Source: Rhizobium sp. WYJ-E13 (GTDB taxonomy: Bacteria > Pseudomonadota > Alphaproteobacteria > Rhizobiales > Rhizobiaceae). From it: a DNA stretch of 64,000 nucleotides. Below the pieces are notes generated by a model. That model ran no database searches and was not told the origin of the DNA. It was given only the letters and a program-made list of their open reading frames with translations. Each line of letters opens with the position of its first letter. The stretch's first letter is position 1. The stretch covers positions 3,953,501 to 4,017,500 of the forward strand of contig NZ_CP076853.1 in the NCBI RefSeq assembly GCF_018987265.1, given 5' to 3'. Below are positions 20,323 through 30,657 of this stretch, in pieces. The position numbers and the translations under genes were made by a program.

Positions 20323-21162
20323 ATGACCGCACGTATGGATAAACGCTTCGCCGATTTGAAGGCGGAAGGTCGCCCGGCGCTCGTAACCTATTTCATGGGC
20401 GGCGATCCCGACTACGAGACCTCGCTCGGCATCATGAAGGCGCTGCCGGAAGCCGGTTCAGATATCATTGAACTCGGCATGCCGTTCTCTGATCCGATGG
20501 CCGATGGTCCGGCAATCCAGCTGGCCGGTCAGCGCGCCTTGAAGGGCGGTCAGACGCTGAAGAAGACGCTGCAGCTCGCCGCCGATTTTCGCAAGGTGAA
20601 TGACGCAACACCGATCGTCATGATGGGTTACTACAACCCGATCTATATCTACGGCGTCGAGAAGTTCCTCGACGATGCGCTGGCATCCGGCATCGATGGC
20701 TTGATCGTCGTCGACCTGCCGCCGGAAATGGACGATGAGCTCTGCATCCCGGCGTTGAGGAAGGGCATTAATTTCATTCGTCTGGCGACGCCGACGACGG
20801 ACGAGAAGCGCCTGCCGACCGTTTTGAGGAACACGTCGGGCTTCGTTTATTATGTCTCGATGAACGGCATCACCGGTTCAGCCTTGCCGGACCCGTCGCT
20901 GGTTTCGGGTGCTGTCAGGCGCATCAAGGAGCATACTGACCTTCCGGTCTGCGTCGGCTTCGGCGTCAAGACGGCGGAACATGCAAAGGTGATCGGCGCC
21001 TCGGCTGACGGCGTGGTCGTCGGTACCGCGATCGTTAACCAGGTGGCCACCAGCCTGACGGCGGATGGAAAGGCGACGGCAGACACGGTTCAGGCCGTTG
21101 CGACGCTGGTTCGAGGTCTTTCCACAGGAACGCGTTCGGCGCGCCTTGTTGCTGCCGAATAG
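20323..21162 (+). CDS. trpA: Tryptophan synthase alpha chain
   Basis: TrpA cleaves indole-3-glycerol phosphate and passes indole to TrpB. The 279-aa barrel shows the catalytic Glu in [20 protein letters not shown], the second catalytic Asp region ([10 protein letters not shown]) and the phosphate-binding GFGVKTAE. It starts 5 bp after trpB in the trpF-trpB-trpA run. accD follows after 38 bp. Confidence 0.96.
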   Translation: MTARMDKRFADLKAEGRPALVTYFMGGDPDYETSLGIMKALPEAGSDIIELGMPFSDPMADGPAIQLAGQRALKGGQTLKKTLQLAADFRKVNDATPIVMMGYYNPIYIYGVEKFLDDALASGIDGLIVVDLPPEMDDELCIPALRKGINFIRLATPTTDEKRLPTVLRNTSGFVYYVSMNGITGSALPDPSLVSGAVRRIKEHTDLPVCVGFGVKTAEHAKVIGASADGVVVGTAIVNQVATSLTADGKATADTVQAVATLVRGLSTGTRSARLVAAE

Positions 21163-21200
21163 TTTCCCCACATTGGCACTAGTCAATAGGAGTATTCGAG

Positions 21201-22103
21201 TTGAACTGGATCACTAACTACGTTCGCCCGCGGATCAATTCCATGCTGGGCCGTCGCGAAGTGCCGGAGAACCTCTGGATCAAGTGCCCGGAAACGGGCG
21301 AGATGGTCTTCCACAAGGACCTGGAAAGCAACAAGTGGGTTATCCCTGCCTCCGGCTATCATATGAAGATGCCGGCCAAGGCGCGCCTTGCCGACCTGTT
21401 CGACAAGGGCGAATACGAAGCTCTGCCGCAGCCGAAGGTCGCCCAGGACCCGCTGAAGTTCCGCGATTCCAAGAAATATAGCGACCGTCTGCGCGACAGC
21501 CGCCTCAAGACAGAGCAGGAAGACACGATCCTTGCCGGTCTCGGCAACGTGCAGGGCCTGAAGCTGGTCGCGGTCGTTCATGAATTCAACTTCATCGGCG
21601 GCTCGCTTGGCATGGCTGCCGGCGAAGCGATCGTCAAAGCCTTCGAACGCGCGATTGCGGAAAAGTGCCCGCTTGTCATGTTCCCGGCCTCCGGCGGCGC
21701 ACGCATGCAAGAAGGTATCCTGTCGTTGATGCAGCTTCCACGCACGACGGTTGCCGTCGATATGCTTAAGGAAGCTGGCCAGCCCTATATCGTGGTCTTG
21801 ACCAATCCGACCACCGGCGGCGTGACCGCATCCTACGCCATGCTTGGTGACATTCATCTGGCCGAACCGGGTGCCGAAATCGGCTTTGCCGGCAAGCGCG
21901 TCATCGAACAGACGCTGCGTGAAAAGCTCCCCGAAGGCTTCCAGACATCGGAATATCTGCTGGAGCATGGCGTGGTCGACATGGTCGTCAAACGTCACGA
22001 TATCCCCGAGACGCTGGCACGCCTCTTGAAGATCCTGACCAAGAAGCCGGCAACGGCAGCAAATGATGCCAATGGGGTGATTGCTCTGGCGGCGAGCGCC
22101 TGA
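21201..22103 (+). CDS. accD: Acetyl-CoA carboxylase carboxyltransferase subunit beta
   Basis: AccD and AccA transfer the carboxyl group from carboxybiotin to acetyl-CoA, the first step of fatty acid synthesis. The 300-aa crotonase-fold protein has the core segments [28 protein letters not shown] and [16 protein letters not shown]. It starts with TTG at 21201 behind AGGAG. Oddly, the N-terminal zinc finger is degenerate: of the four cysteines of the E. coli type only the first (KCPETGEM) remains, and the second pair is replaced (VIPASGYHM). Confidence 0.94.
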   Translation: MNWITNYVRPRINSMLGRREVPENLWIKCPETGEMVFHKDLESNKWVIPASGYHMKMPAKARLADLFDKGEYEALPQPKVAQDPLKFRDSKKYSDRLRDSRLKTEQEDTILAGLGNVQGLKLVAVVHEFNFIGGSLGMAAGEAIVKAFERAIAEKCPLVMFPASGGARMQEGILSLMQLPRTTVAVDMLKEAGQPYIVVLTNPTTGGVTASYAMLGDIHLAEPGAEIGFAGKRVIEQTLREKLPEGFQTSEYLLEHGVVDMVVKRHDIPETLARLLKILTKKPATAANDANGVIALAASA

Positions 22104-22133
22104 GCAGCAGACCTCACAAGATAGGGCGGGCCG

Positions 22134-23486
22134 ATGACGGACAGAGGCCAGATCTCGGTGAGTGAGGCGGCGCAGGAGATCGAAAAGCTCATGGGATTAC
22201 ATCCTAAGGGCTACGATCTGTCATTGGACCGCATCAAGCGTCTTCTGGAAGCACTCGGCAATCCCGAGTGCAATCTTCCTCCCGTCATTCATATCGCCGG
22301 TACCAATGGCAAGGGTTCGACATCGGCCTTTTGCCGCGCACTTCTGGAGGCAGGCGGCTACGCCGTTCATGTCCATACGTCCCCACATCTCGTAAATTGG
22401 CATGAACGCTACCGTCTGGGCGTTGCCGGTGGGCGTGGGCAATTGGTTGACGATGCCGTCTTTGCCGAGGCCTTGCGGCGAGTGGCGAAGGCCAATGATG
22501 GTGAGAAGATCACCATCTTTGAGATCCTGACGGCCGTCACCTTTGTTCTGTTTTCCGAACATGCGGCCGATGCCGCAATCATCGAAGTTGGTCTCGGCGG
22601 TCGTTTCGATGCGACGAATGTCGTCGAGGACCCCGCCGTTTCGGTTATCATGCCGATTTCGCTGGATCACCAGCCTCATCTCGGTGATCGCGTGGAACTG
22701 ATCGCGGCGGAAAAGGCCGGTATCATGAAGCGTGGCCATTCCGTCGTCATCGGCCATCAGGAATATGACGCGGCACTTGACGTGCTGATGTCGACTGCCG
22801 AGCGGCTGAACTGCCCAAGCGCCGTCTTCGGCCAGGATTTCATGGCCCATGAAGAATATGGCCGGCTGATCTATCAGGATGAATTCGGCCTCGCCGACCT
22901 GCCATTGCCGCGCCTTCCCGGCCGGCATCAATATGCGAACGCCGCAGCCGCCATCCGTGCCGTCAAGGCTGCGGGCTTTACCGTTACCGAACCGATGATG
23001 GAAAAGGCGATGGAAACGGTGGAATGGCCTGGCCGCCTGCAGAGGCTGACGAAAGGCAAGCTGTTGAGCCATGCACCGGCGAAATCGGAAATCTGGGTCG
23101 ATGGCGGCCACAATCCGGGGGCTGGTGAAGTGATCGCCGAAGCCATGGCGAATTTCGAAGAGCGTCAACCCCGTCCGCTGTTCCTGATCTCGGGCATGAT
23201 CAACACTAAGGATCCGGTCGGTTATTTCAGGGCTTTTGCAGGATTGGTGGAAAAGGTCTATTGCGTGCCGATCCGCGGCAGCGAAGCGACGATCGATCCG
23301 GTCATTCTCGCCAATACTGCCTGCGATGCCGGCCTTGTCGCAGAACCGATGTCATCCGTCACCGACGCTCTGGACGCCATCGCCTCGGCCGTTGACCCGG
23401 CAGCGCCACCGCCCCGCATTCTCATCGGCGGCTCGCTCTATCTCGTCGGCGATGTGCTGGCGGAAAACGGCACGCCGCCCAAATGA
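22134..23486 (+). CDS. folC: Folylpolyglutamate synthase / dihydrofolate synthase
   Basis: FolC adds glutamate to dihydropteroate and to folates. The 450-aa Mur-ligase-fold protein has the P-loop HIAGTNGKGSTSAF, the family segment TSPHLVNWHERY, the EVGLGGRFDATN motif and the C-terminal WVDGGHNPGAGE. It follows accD by 30 bp and ends at a hairpin shared with convergent trxA. Confidence 0.94.
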   Translation: MTDRGQISVSEAAQEIEKLMGLHPKGYDLSLDRIKRLLEALGNPECNLPPVIHIAGTNGKGSTSAFCRALLEAGGYAVHVHTSPHLVNWHERYRLGVAGGRGQLVDDAVFAEALRRVAKANDGEKITIFEILTAVTFVLFSEHAADAAIIEVGLGGRFDATNVVEDPAVSVIMPISLDHQPHLGDRVELIAAEKAGIMKRGHSVVIGHQEYDAALDVLMSTAERLNCPSAVFGQDFMAHEEYGRLIYQDEFGLADLPLPRLPGRHQYANAAAAIRAVKAAGFTVTEPMMEKAMETVEWPGRLQRLTKGKLLSHAPAKSEIWVDGGHNPGAGEVIAEAMANFEERQPRPLFLISGMINTKDPVGYFRAFAGLVEKVYCVPIRGSEATIDPVILANTACDAGLVAEPMSSVTDALDAIASAVDPAAPPPRILIGGSLYLVGDVLAENGTPPK

Positions 23487-23490
23487 AAAA

Positions 23491-23513
23491 GCCCGACATA
23501 TGCCGGGCCTTTC
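23491..23513. terminator. Intrinsic terminator between folC and trxA
   Basis: GCCCG and CGGGC arms with extra internal pairing, flanked by an A-tract on one side and CTTTCT on the other. It lies between the convergent folC and trxA. Confidence 0.7.
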
Positions 23514-23534
23514 TCATCGAATTCATCGATATCG

Positions 23535-23855
23535 TTAGGATGCGCTGGAAATCCAGTTGGAAAGCGCCGTCTTCGGCTTTGCACCGACGGAGATGTCGGC
23601 AACTTCGCCGCCCTTGAAGATCGCAAGCGTCGGGATCGAGCGAACGCCGAACTGGGCAGCCAGTTCCGGGTTTTCATCGATGTTGAGCTTGGCAACCTTG
23701 ACCTTGCCGGCCAGTTCCGTGGCGATTTCTTCAAGACTTGGAGCAATCATTTTGCACGGACCGCACCACTCGGCCCAGAAATCGACGACGACGGGTTCTG
23801 CCGATTCCAGAACTTCTGACTGGAAGTTGTTGATATCGACCTTAACGGTAGCCAT
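23535..23855 (-). CDS. trxA: Thioredoxin
   Basis: A 106-aa classical thioredoxin with the active site WCGPC (about residues 30-34) in [13 protein letters not shown] and the conserved cis-Pro region [12 protein letters not shown]. It reduces protein disulfides in the cytosol. It lies 75 bp after addA at the end of the minus-strand run and may also have its own promoter. Confidence 0.96.
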   Translation of the reverse strand: MATVKVDINNFQSEVLESAEPVVVDFWAEWCGPCKMIAPSLEEIATELAGKVKVAKLNIDENPELAAQFGVRSIPTLAIFKGGEVADISVGAKPKTALSNWISSAS

Positions 23856-23930
23856 AGGCTGCTCCTTTACCGGAATTTGCTGTTGGACAAGATGTGAGGG
23901 TGCGGTGCCGGAATTTCAATGTCCGATATT

Positions 23931-26900
23931 TCACTTTGTGTTGAGTCCTGCAAGTGCAGAAGCCAAAGCCTGCTCACTGAGCATATGGATGGTAGCATTT
24001 TCCGTATATACCAGCATGCAGTCGATCCGCTTGGCAGGATAGAGCGGCTTCAGGATTTCCCGGTAGAGCGCAAGCTGGGCCTTGTGCGCGAAGGGGATGG
24101 CCTCGTCGCTTACCGGCGGCACACGATTTGTCTTGTAGTCCATGATAACGACGCTTTCGGGCAGGACGGCAAGCCGGTCGATGCGGCCGGAAACCGCATA
24201 TTCCCGCCCCTCCAGCGTCAACGTTCCCATGATCGAAATCTCGGCCTGCGCATGGACGTTGAAGACGGCTCGTAGCCTTTGATCTTCCAAAAGTTTCACG
24301 ACCGAATCGACCAGAGCTCTCCGCTCGACTGTCGGCCAGAATCGCGCCGCGCGTTCGGCATAACGTTTTGCCGCCTCAGCCCGCTCCTCCACTGGAATAT
24401 CAGGAAGTGCCTGCAGCATCCGGTGAATGAGGCGGCCCTTTTCCAGAGAGCGATCGCTGCTTTCAGGGTCGCCGAAGAGCGGTGAGGTCACCAGCAGATT
24501 ATCGGCCTCCTCATCAATGATCGTGCCAGCGCCGGAAGGACTGAGGGGCCGCGGCAATTGTTTCTGCGGCGGAAGAGGGCGGAAAAGGTCCGGCGGGACC
24601 GTTTCGCCGCTTGCCTGTTCCGGGCTGCGATCCATCCGCTCGAAGCTGCGTTCGACCTGTGGCACACGCCAGCGGACGCCTTCCCATTCCCCATCAGGGC
24701 CTGAAAAGCTCGCCTTCTGGACATGCGGATGCTCTTCGCTGAGCGCGGTGGAAATCATTAGATGCCAGGTATCGTTGTTCAACCGTACGCCGCGATAACC
24801 GCAGACGATCAGCCGATCGGCTGCGCGCGTCATTGCGACATAGAGCAGGCGCCGGTATTCCTCCTCGGCAAGCAGCTGAATGCGGGTCGTATCGCTTGAT
24901 GTCAACGAATTGCCGAGATCGCTGACCGGAATCCAGAGCGGTATCGGCGGCTCGCCAGGTTCGGTATCGATCAGCCGCAGTTTTGGCAGATGCGTGTGAG
25001 TGAAGGCCTTGGAACCTCCGTCCACCAGAAAGACGATCGGCGCTTCAAGACCCTTGGAGGCATGCACCGTCATGATGCGCACCTCGTTTCGGCCCTTGTC
25101 CTGCTCGCGTTTCACTTCAGGCGCCTCGAGCTCCAGTGTCGAGATGAAGGATTGCAGGCCCGGAAGCGCCGACGTCTCGTGATCGAGCGCAAAAGTGAGG
25201 AATTCGTCTAGGATATCGCTGACCTCGGTGCCGAGCCGGGCCAAAAACTGACGCCGGCCGCCATGGCTGCCGAGAACCCGGGCATAGAAATCATGGACTG
25301 AGAGATTTCGCGACTGGGCGAGAAAGAGTTCTAGCCTTGCGACGGTCGCGCCAAGCCGCTCGTTGCCGTCGGCCGCGTATTTGCGAAGATGGTCCCAGAC
25401 ACTTTCATTGTCGTCACGCAGCGCAGCGATCGCAAAAATATCCTCTTCCGAGAGATCGAAGAGCGGGCTCTTCAAAACGGCAGCAAGCGAAAGATCGTCT
25501 TCCGGCAAGAGAAGAAAACGCCCAAGTGCCATCAGATCCTGGACGGCGATATGGCTGGTCAGCACAAGCCTGTCCGCGCCGGCAACGGGAATGTCGCCGC
25601 GCCGTTTGAGCTCGCGCGTCAGCGCATTGACGAAGGCGTCGCGTTTGCGGACGAGAACAAGGATATCACCGGCCTCGATGAAGCGTTCCTTGCCTTTTTC
25701 GATAATCGTTTCGTGGCCGACGAGGGTACCGATCGTATGGGCGATGCGCCGCGCCAGGATGGCCGCTGGGGCGCTTTCTGGTGTCGCGTCGAAGGGAGCG
25801 GTCCAGTCTTCATCCCTCACGATGACATCAGGCACGACCATTTCCCAGAGATCGACAGCGCCGGGATGGCCGATACGGCTGGACCGATGGACGACCGGCT
25901 CCATGCCGAGACCTCGCGCATTGTCCGGCGGGGTGAAGATATGGTCGACAGCGAGCAGGACGTCAGACGTGGAACGGAAGGAGAGCGGCAAACGAACCGT
26001 CGAGAAGTCAAGGCCGCTGTTCAGCACCCGGCGCTGCGTCCGCTCCTTCTCTTCAGAAAACCGCTCCGGCCGTGCGCCCTGGAAGGAGTAGATCGACTGC
26101 TTTTCGTCGCCCACCGCAAACAGCGTGCGAACCACGGGCCGCGAACTTTCGCCGGAGAAGAAATCCTCCGCCAGCGACTGGATGACGCTCCATTGAATGG
26201 GGCTGGTATCCTGCGCTTCGTCGACGAGAATATGGTCGATTCCCTGGTCGAGCTTGTAATGGATCCACGGGCCGACGCCGCTCTTGGTGAGCAGATCGGC
26301 AGTGCGGGTAATCAGATCTTCGAAGTCGAGATGGCTGCGCTGCTTTTTCAGCTCCTCGTAATCCCCGTTTAGGCGATCTGCGAGCACGAGAGCGGCATGC
26401 GTCGCCGTATGCATCCGCATTATCTTCAGCCGGTTCCGACAATTGACGACATGAGCGCGTGCCGTGGCGATCGCATCGGCAAGCTGTGGCGCCTCGGCAA
26501 GCATGGCCTTCACGAAGAATTGCCCGTCCGTCTTCGGCTCACCCTTTGACGTCAGAAAAACCTTCTCCAGAATCTGCACCCGTATCGCGATGTCGGATTC
26601 GCGCGCTGCGCTGCGCAGGCCTTCGGCGACGTCCTGCGCCTTCGCTCCGCCCTTGCCAGCTGCGAGCGACAGGTAGAGATCAAGCACCGTACCCGAGAGC
26701 CCCGGAAGCGGCCAGTATCGTTCGGCCAGTCTCTGTTCCGTATCATCGGGTGAGAGCCCGAGCTTCTTTCGCAGCAACATGTCGGCGCCGCCGTGCTGTT
26801 CGGCTGCGGTCATGAAGCGGCGTATGGCGTTGCGGTTGGCAACGATCTCGCCGAGCAAATTTTCAAGCCCGGATTCATCGCCGAGATTGAGCACATAGGC

Positions 26901-27476
26901 GAAGGCCTCAGCGAGGTCCCGGTCATTCTCCGGAGCCGTTGCCGTCAGCAGCGAGCGGCGCGCATCGGCCAGCAGCGTTGCGGCTGCTCGGTCGTCGAGA
27001 ACCGAGAAGTGCCCGGCGACGTTTGCTTCCAGCGGAAACTGGTGCAGCAGCGCTTCGCAAAAAGCGTGGATCGTCTGGATCTTCAGCCCACCTGGCGTTT
27101 CCAGCGCTTTGGCGAACAGGCGCCGAGCTTCTGCAAGTTTCAGAGAATCCGGCTCACGACCTTCGATCTGGGTGATGCGCTTGGAGAGTTCTTCATCGGG
27201 GAAAATCGCCCATTCCGCCAACCGCTCGAAAACACGGTTCGACATTTCGGAAGCGGCGGCCTTCGTATAGGTGAGGCAGAGGATCGCAGACGGACGTGCG
27301 CCGGCAAGCAGCAGCCGGATGACCCGCTGCGTCAGGACGTGTGTCTTGCCGGAGCCGGCATTGGCCGATACCCAGGCCGAGCGGGCGGGATCGGAGGCAA
27401 TCGCCTGCTGGATCGTCGTCCAGCCGATCCAGGTGCCGGGATCGTCACCCTCGGGAAGCGCGGTCGGATCAATCAT
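23931..27476 (-). CDS. addA: Double-strand break repair helicase-nuclease AddA
   Basis: AddA is the UvrD-like helicase and nuclease subunit of AddAB, which processes DNA ends for recombination. The 1181-aa protein has Walker A in SANAGSGKTHVLTQR, the DEAQDTSPIQW Walker B motif, the GDEKQSIYSFQGA motif III and TVHASKGLEAPIVFL. Its C-terminal PD-(D/E)XK nuclease is seen in SGRIDRLAV and IMDYKTNR. The start at 27476 has GGAGG five bases upstream and overlaps the addB stop by 8 bp. Confidence 0.94.
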   Translation of the reverse strand: MIDPTALPEGDDPGTWIGWTTIQQAIASDPARSAWVSANAGSGKTHVLTQRVIRLLLAGARPSAILCLTYTKAAASEMSNRVFERLAEWAIFPDEELSKRITQIEGREPDSLKLAEARRLFAKALETPGGLKIQTIHAFCEALLHQFPLEANVAGHFSVLDDRAAATLLADARRSLLTATAPENDRDLAEAFAYVLNLGDESGLENLLGEIVANRNAIRRFMTAAEQHGGADMLLRKKLGLSPDDTEQRLAERYWPLPGLSGTVLDLYLSLAAGKGGAKAQDVAEGLRSAARESDIAIRVQILEKVFLTSKGEPKTDGQFFVKAMLAEAPQLADAIATARAHVVNCRNRLKIMRMHTATHAALVLADRLNGDYEELKKQRSHLDFEDLITRTADLLTKSGVGPWIHYKLDQGIDHILVDEAQDTSPIQWSVIQSLAEDFFSGESSRPVVRTLFAVGDEKQSIYSFQGARPERFSEEKERTQRRVLNSGLDFSTVRLPLSFRSTSDVLLAVDHIFTPPDNARGLGMEPVVHRSSRIGHPGAVDLWEMVVPDVIVRDEDWTAPFDATPESAPAAILARRIAHTIGTLVGHETIIEKGKERFIEAGDILVLVRKRDAFVNALTRELKRRGDIPVAGADRLVLTSHIAVQDLMALGRFLLLPEDDLSLAAVLKSPLFDLSEEDIFAIAALRDDNESVWDHLRKYAADGNERLGATVARLELFLAQSRNLSVHDFYARVLGSHGGRRQFLARLGTEVSDILDEFLTFALDHETSALPGLQSFISTLELEAPEVKREQDKGRNEVRIMTVHASKGLEAPIVFLVDGGSKAFTHTHLPKLRLIDTEPGEPPIPLWIPVSDLGNSLTSSDTTRIQLLAEEEYRRLLYVAMTRAADRLIVCGYRGVRLNNDTWHLMISTALSEEHPHVQKASFSGPDGEWEGVRWRVPQVERSFERMDRSPEQASGETVPPDLFRPLPPQKQLPRPLSPSGAGTIIDEEADNLLVTSPLFGDPESSDRSLEKGRLIHRMLQALPDIPVEERAEAAKRYAERAARFWPTVERRALVDSVVKLLEDQRLRAVFNVHAQAEISIMGTLTLEGREYAVSGRIDRLAVLPESVVIMDYKTNRVPPVSDEAIPFAHKAQLALYREILKPLYPAKRIDCMLVYTENATIHMLSEQALASALAGLNTK

Positions 27477-30400
27477 CGCCGCCTCCATCCGGATCGGCGG
27501 TCGCCCATTCCGCAACGCGGGCGAGATGGTCGTAATGGCCACCGAAGTCGAATTGCTGGGCGGGGATCAGCCGGGAGGTAAAGCCCTTTTCGCCCGACTG
27601 CAACAGGGTGACGAATTTCACGAGTTGATCGATCGATTCCTCAGCGAGCTGCATCGCCGATTTCGCCTTGTCGCTGCTCGCTTCCTCGTTGTTGACCTTA
27701 TCGACTAGGAAGCGGCTGCCCGGCCGCAGGCGGACATAGAGAAGATCGTTGGGTACAAGGCTGCCTGCATCGCGGAAGGCACCTGCGCGAAGCGCGGCTG
27801 CCTCGAGCGCAAGCTGCGGGTCCAGCAATGCGCGGGCTTGCGTCGGAGAGGGGTTGTAACCGGTCTTGTAGTCGATGATATCGGCACTGGCAGGCCCTTT
27901 GATATCGATGCGATCCGCAACGCCAGTGAGCCGGATATCGATACCGTCGAGTTCGACTCCGCCTCTCACTTCCGTCAGCCTCTTCTGAATATCGGGCTGT
28001 CGTCCGGCCTCCCACTTCATGAAGGCACGTGCGACTTCGCGGAAGCGTGGCCGCCAGACGGCGTCGATATGCGGCGGCAGCTTCTCCATATCGAAGAGCT
28101 CGGTCAGAATGACTTCCATCGCCGTAGCCGCTTCTCGTGTCCCGGCTATATGACCCTCGCGGACAAAGCGGTCGATGATCTTATGATAGAGCGTGCCGCG
28201 TTCTGCCGCGCCGGGATCGCGATTGAAGGCGTCGATGGGATCGAGTCGCAGTACACGCCGCGCATAGATAGCATAGGGGTCGCGACGCAGCCGGCCGACT
28301 TCACTGAAGGAATAGGATTTGGGCTGCAGCTCCCGCGGCGGCCTGGGCGAAGGTCTTTGTGCCGCTGCCTGGCTGTCGCCTTGATCGATCTGGCCCGCCC
28401 AGTGAACGAAACGGGCGCCACGCTCGCGCAACTGCCCTTCAAAATGCTCTCCGCCGAGCGCCAGAAGCCTCTGCAGCCATCGGGAGGCGACCGTCGGCGT
28501 CGAGCCCTGGCGCAGCGCGCGTGAATAGATGAGGTGGCGTGTGCCATTCGCCATCTCGAAGTCATGTGCCAGCTGGCCGATGCGCCGTTCCGGCGGCTCC
28601 AGCCCGATTTCCGTCTTCATCATGCGGGAGATGAAGGGGTTGTTGGCGGTCTGGCCGGGCCACGATCCTTCATTGAGACTGCCGAGGATCAATGTATCGA
28701 CATTCTGCAGACGGGCTTCCAGCGTACCGAAGATGAAGAGGCGAGGGTGACTGAGCGCACCAGGCTTGACGGCATGTCCGGCCGACAGCGCCTGCATGAT
28801 ATCGATCCATTGCGGCCCCTCCGCCTCCATCTGGCCGTCAGTGTCGATCACCTCACCAAGCAGGCTTGCAAGGGCATCGCCAGCCTCTCCGGACCAGAGG
28901 CCGGCCAGATTGCCGTGTTCATCGGCAGCGACGCCTTCCAGAGCACGGCCCGTTCGTTCGGCCCATTGCGAGAGCGTAATGCCTTTCGGCTGGCCGCCGT
29001 TACCGGGATGCCGCGCCAGCACCGATAGGAGCGGCTCGACGGCGCGTCCCACCTGCCGGGCAAGCTGTCGGGCCATATCGATTGCCCCTGGCGGCAACGA
29101 TTTGCGCCAAACCGGCGCATGCCTGTCGAGCGCCTGTTCCGCAAGCTGGTGGTCGAGCAAGGGTTCGAGCGATCCTATATCCACCTCCGCCACGCCGCCG
29201 CGCAGCGCCAGAAGCTCCAGCGCTTCCACCGAGCTAGTCAGAAAGTCGCGCTCCAGCCCGAAGCGGGCAAGCGGGTGTTTCAGCAGCGAGACGATGGCAA
29301 CGGGATCGCCGGGACGCAGACTCGCCTCCAGCAGCAATTGCAGCAGCGTTCCCTGTGGCGTCGCCGAAAGCGGCGTACCAGCCGAATCGTCGGCGAGAAT
29401 GCCGAACCGGGAAAGCTCCGCCATGACCCGGCGGGCAAGATTGCGGTCGGGCGTGATAAGCGCCGCCCGGCTTTCGTCGTCGCTGCCCGGCCGCTCGAGC
29501 GCAAGCCGCAAGGCAACGGCGATTGCGGTTGCCTCCTCACGTTCGTTTGCGGCTTCGATCATCGAAACATCCGCGAACGCGTCGGCGACGGCTCCTTCGG
29601 GCAAGTCTTTTTTCCATTCGCCCCATTCGCTTGTCGCTTCGGATGGCGTCAGCGCGCGTGAGAGCATTTCGGCACGGAAGCGCAGGGCGGCCTCGGATTC
29701 CGCGATCGGCTGCACATCCCCGCGAGTAAGCTTCAGGCGCTTCAAGAGTATGGCAAGACCGTATTGCGGATGTGTGCGACTCGCCGGATTGGCCCGCTGG
29801 CCCGGCAGGAGATCGGGTGCAACCAGACGCCAGTGTTCCTCCGGCATGGAAAGATCGAGACCAGGGAGTACGATAACGCCTTCAGGCAGGCTGGCCACGG
29901 CGCTGATGAGGTCGGCGGTGGCAGGAAGCGAACCCGTCGAACCGGCAATGATGATCGGCCCGGCAGGCTTTATCGTCGAAAGCCTGGCGGCCTCGGCGCG
30001 CAGAATGGCATTGCGATGGCGGGCCGGCGAGGAACGGCCGAGCTCGACAAGCCGATCCGGCCAGAAGGCGCTGGCGATCTGTAGGAATTCGGCCGTCAAT
30101 TGCCACCAGGCCGCATAGTCACCGGTATCGAGCTTTGCGAGCTCAGACCATGCGAGGTCTTCGGTCTCGATCGAATCGATCAGTTCCGCCAGGTTGCGGG
30201 CAAGCCAGATGGCGTCCGCCGGGCTGGCGGGCGCGACGAGGGGCGATTCCGAATGGATGTGCCGGACGATCTCGGGCAGCTTGTTGCGCCAGGCAAGGAT
30301 GAGCCGCGCCAGCTCCAGGAGCCGTGCCGTATTGGAAAGCGGCTGCGCAAGGTCGATCGTTGCGGGCAGCGCCTCGTCAAAATACCCGCTGTCGTCATCT

Positions 30401-30654
30401 GTCTCTCCCAGCGGGCGAATGACCGGCAGGATTGCCGAACGGCCGCCAAGCAGATCGACGAATTCCGAACGTAGCACGCGTACGGCTCGCCGTGTCGGCA
30501 AATAGATCGTCACCTTGGCAAGAGACAGCGGATCGCTAGGATCATGCCGGAAGAGTGGCGTCAGGCGTCCATCGCAGAGCGATGCCGCCAGCGTTTTCAG
30601 GAAGGGAACGCCAGACGGGATCGTGAGAATGCGTGGCTGGTGCCGCTCCGCCAT
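27469..30654 (-). CDS. addB: Double-strand break repair protein AddB
   Basis: The AddB subunit (1061 aa) is a non-canonical helicase-like protein with a C-terminal RecB-type nuclease. The nuclease motif is visible at about residue 945 (GVADRIDIKG followed by DIIDYKTG). The N-terminal half shows the alphaproteobacterial AddB pattern (FLKTLAASL, TIYLPTRRAVRVLR, PGLDLSMPEEHW). It follows the murU-like gene by 3 bp and overlaps addA, so the two subunits are probably co-translated. Confidence 0.92.
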   Translation of the reverse strand: MAERHQPRILTIPSGVPFLKTLAASLCDGRLTPLFRHDPSDPLSLAKVTIYLPTRRAVRVLRSEFVDLLGGRSAILPVIRPLGETDDDSGYFDEALPATIDLAQPLSNTARLLELARLILAWRNKLPEIVRHIHSESPLVAPASPADAIWLARNLAELIDSIETEDLAWSELAKLDTGDYAAWWQLTAEFLQIASAFWPDRLVELGRSSPARHRNAILRAEAARLSTIKPAGPIIIAGSTGSLPATADLISAVASLPEGVIVLPGLDLSMPEEHWRLVAPDLLPGQRANPASRTHPQYGLAILLKRLKLTRGDVQPIAESEAALRFRAEMLSRALTPSEATSEWGEWKKDLPEGAVADAFADVSMIEAANEREEATAIAVALRLALERPGSDDESRAALITPDRNLARRVMAELSRFGILADDSAGTPLSATPQGTLLQLLLEASLRPGDPVAIVSLLKHPLARFGLERDFLTSSVEALELLALRGGVAEVDIGSLEPLLDHQLAEQALDRHAPVWRKSLPPGAIDMARQLARQVGRAVEPLLSVLARHPGNGGQPKGITLSQWAERTGRALEGVAADEHGNLAGLWSGEAGDALASLLGEVIDTDGQMEAEGPQWIDIMQALSAGHAVKPGALSHPRLFIFGTLEARLQNVDTLILGSLNEGSWPGQTANNPFISRMMKTEIGLEPPERRIGQLAHDFEMANGTRHLIYSRALRQGSTPTVASRWLQRLLALGGEHFEGQLRERGARFVHWAGQIDQGDSQAAAQRPSPRPPRELQPKSYSFSEVGRLRRDPYAIYARRVLRLDPIDAFNRDPGAAERGTLYHKIIDRFVREGHIAGTREAATAMEVILTELFDMEKLPPHIDAVWRPRFREVARAFMKWEAGRQPDIQKRLTEVRGGVELDGIDIRLTGVADRIDIKGPASADIIDYKTGYNPSPTQARALLDPQLALEAAALRAGAFRDAGSLVPNDLLYVRLRPGSRFLVDKVNNEEASSDKAKSAMQLAEESIDQLVKFVTLLQSGEKGFTSRLIPAQQFDFGGHYDHLARVAEWATADPDGGGDD

Positions 30655-30657
30655 TCG

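Noticed and set aside
28766..30118. 450-codon plus-strand frame
   Set aside because: Antisense to addB; rich in Ser, Arg and Pro without any recognisable motif.
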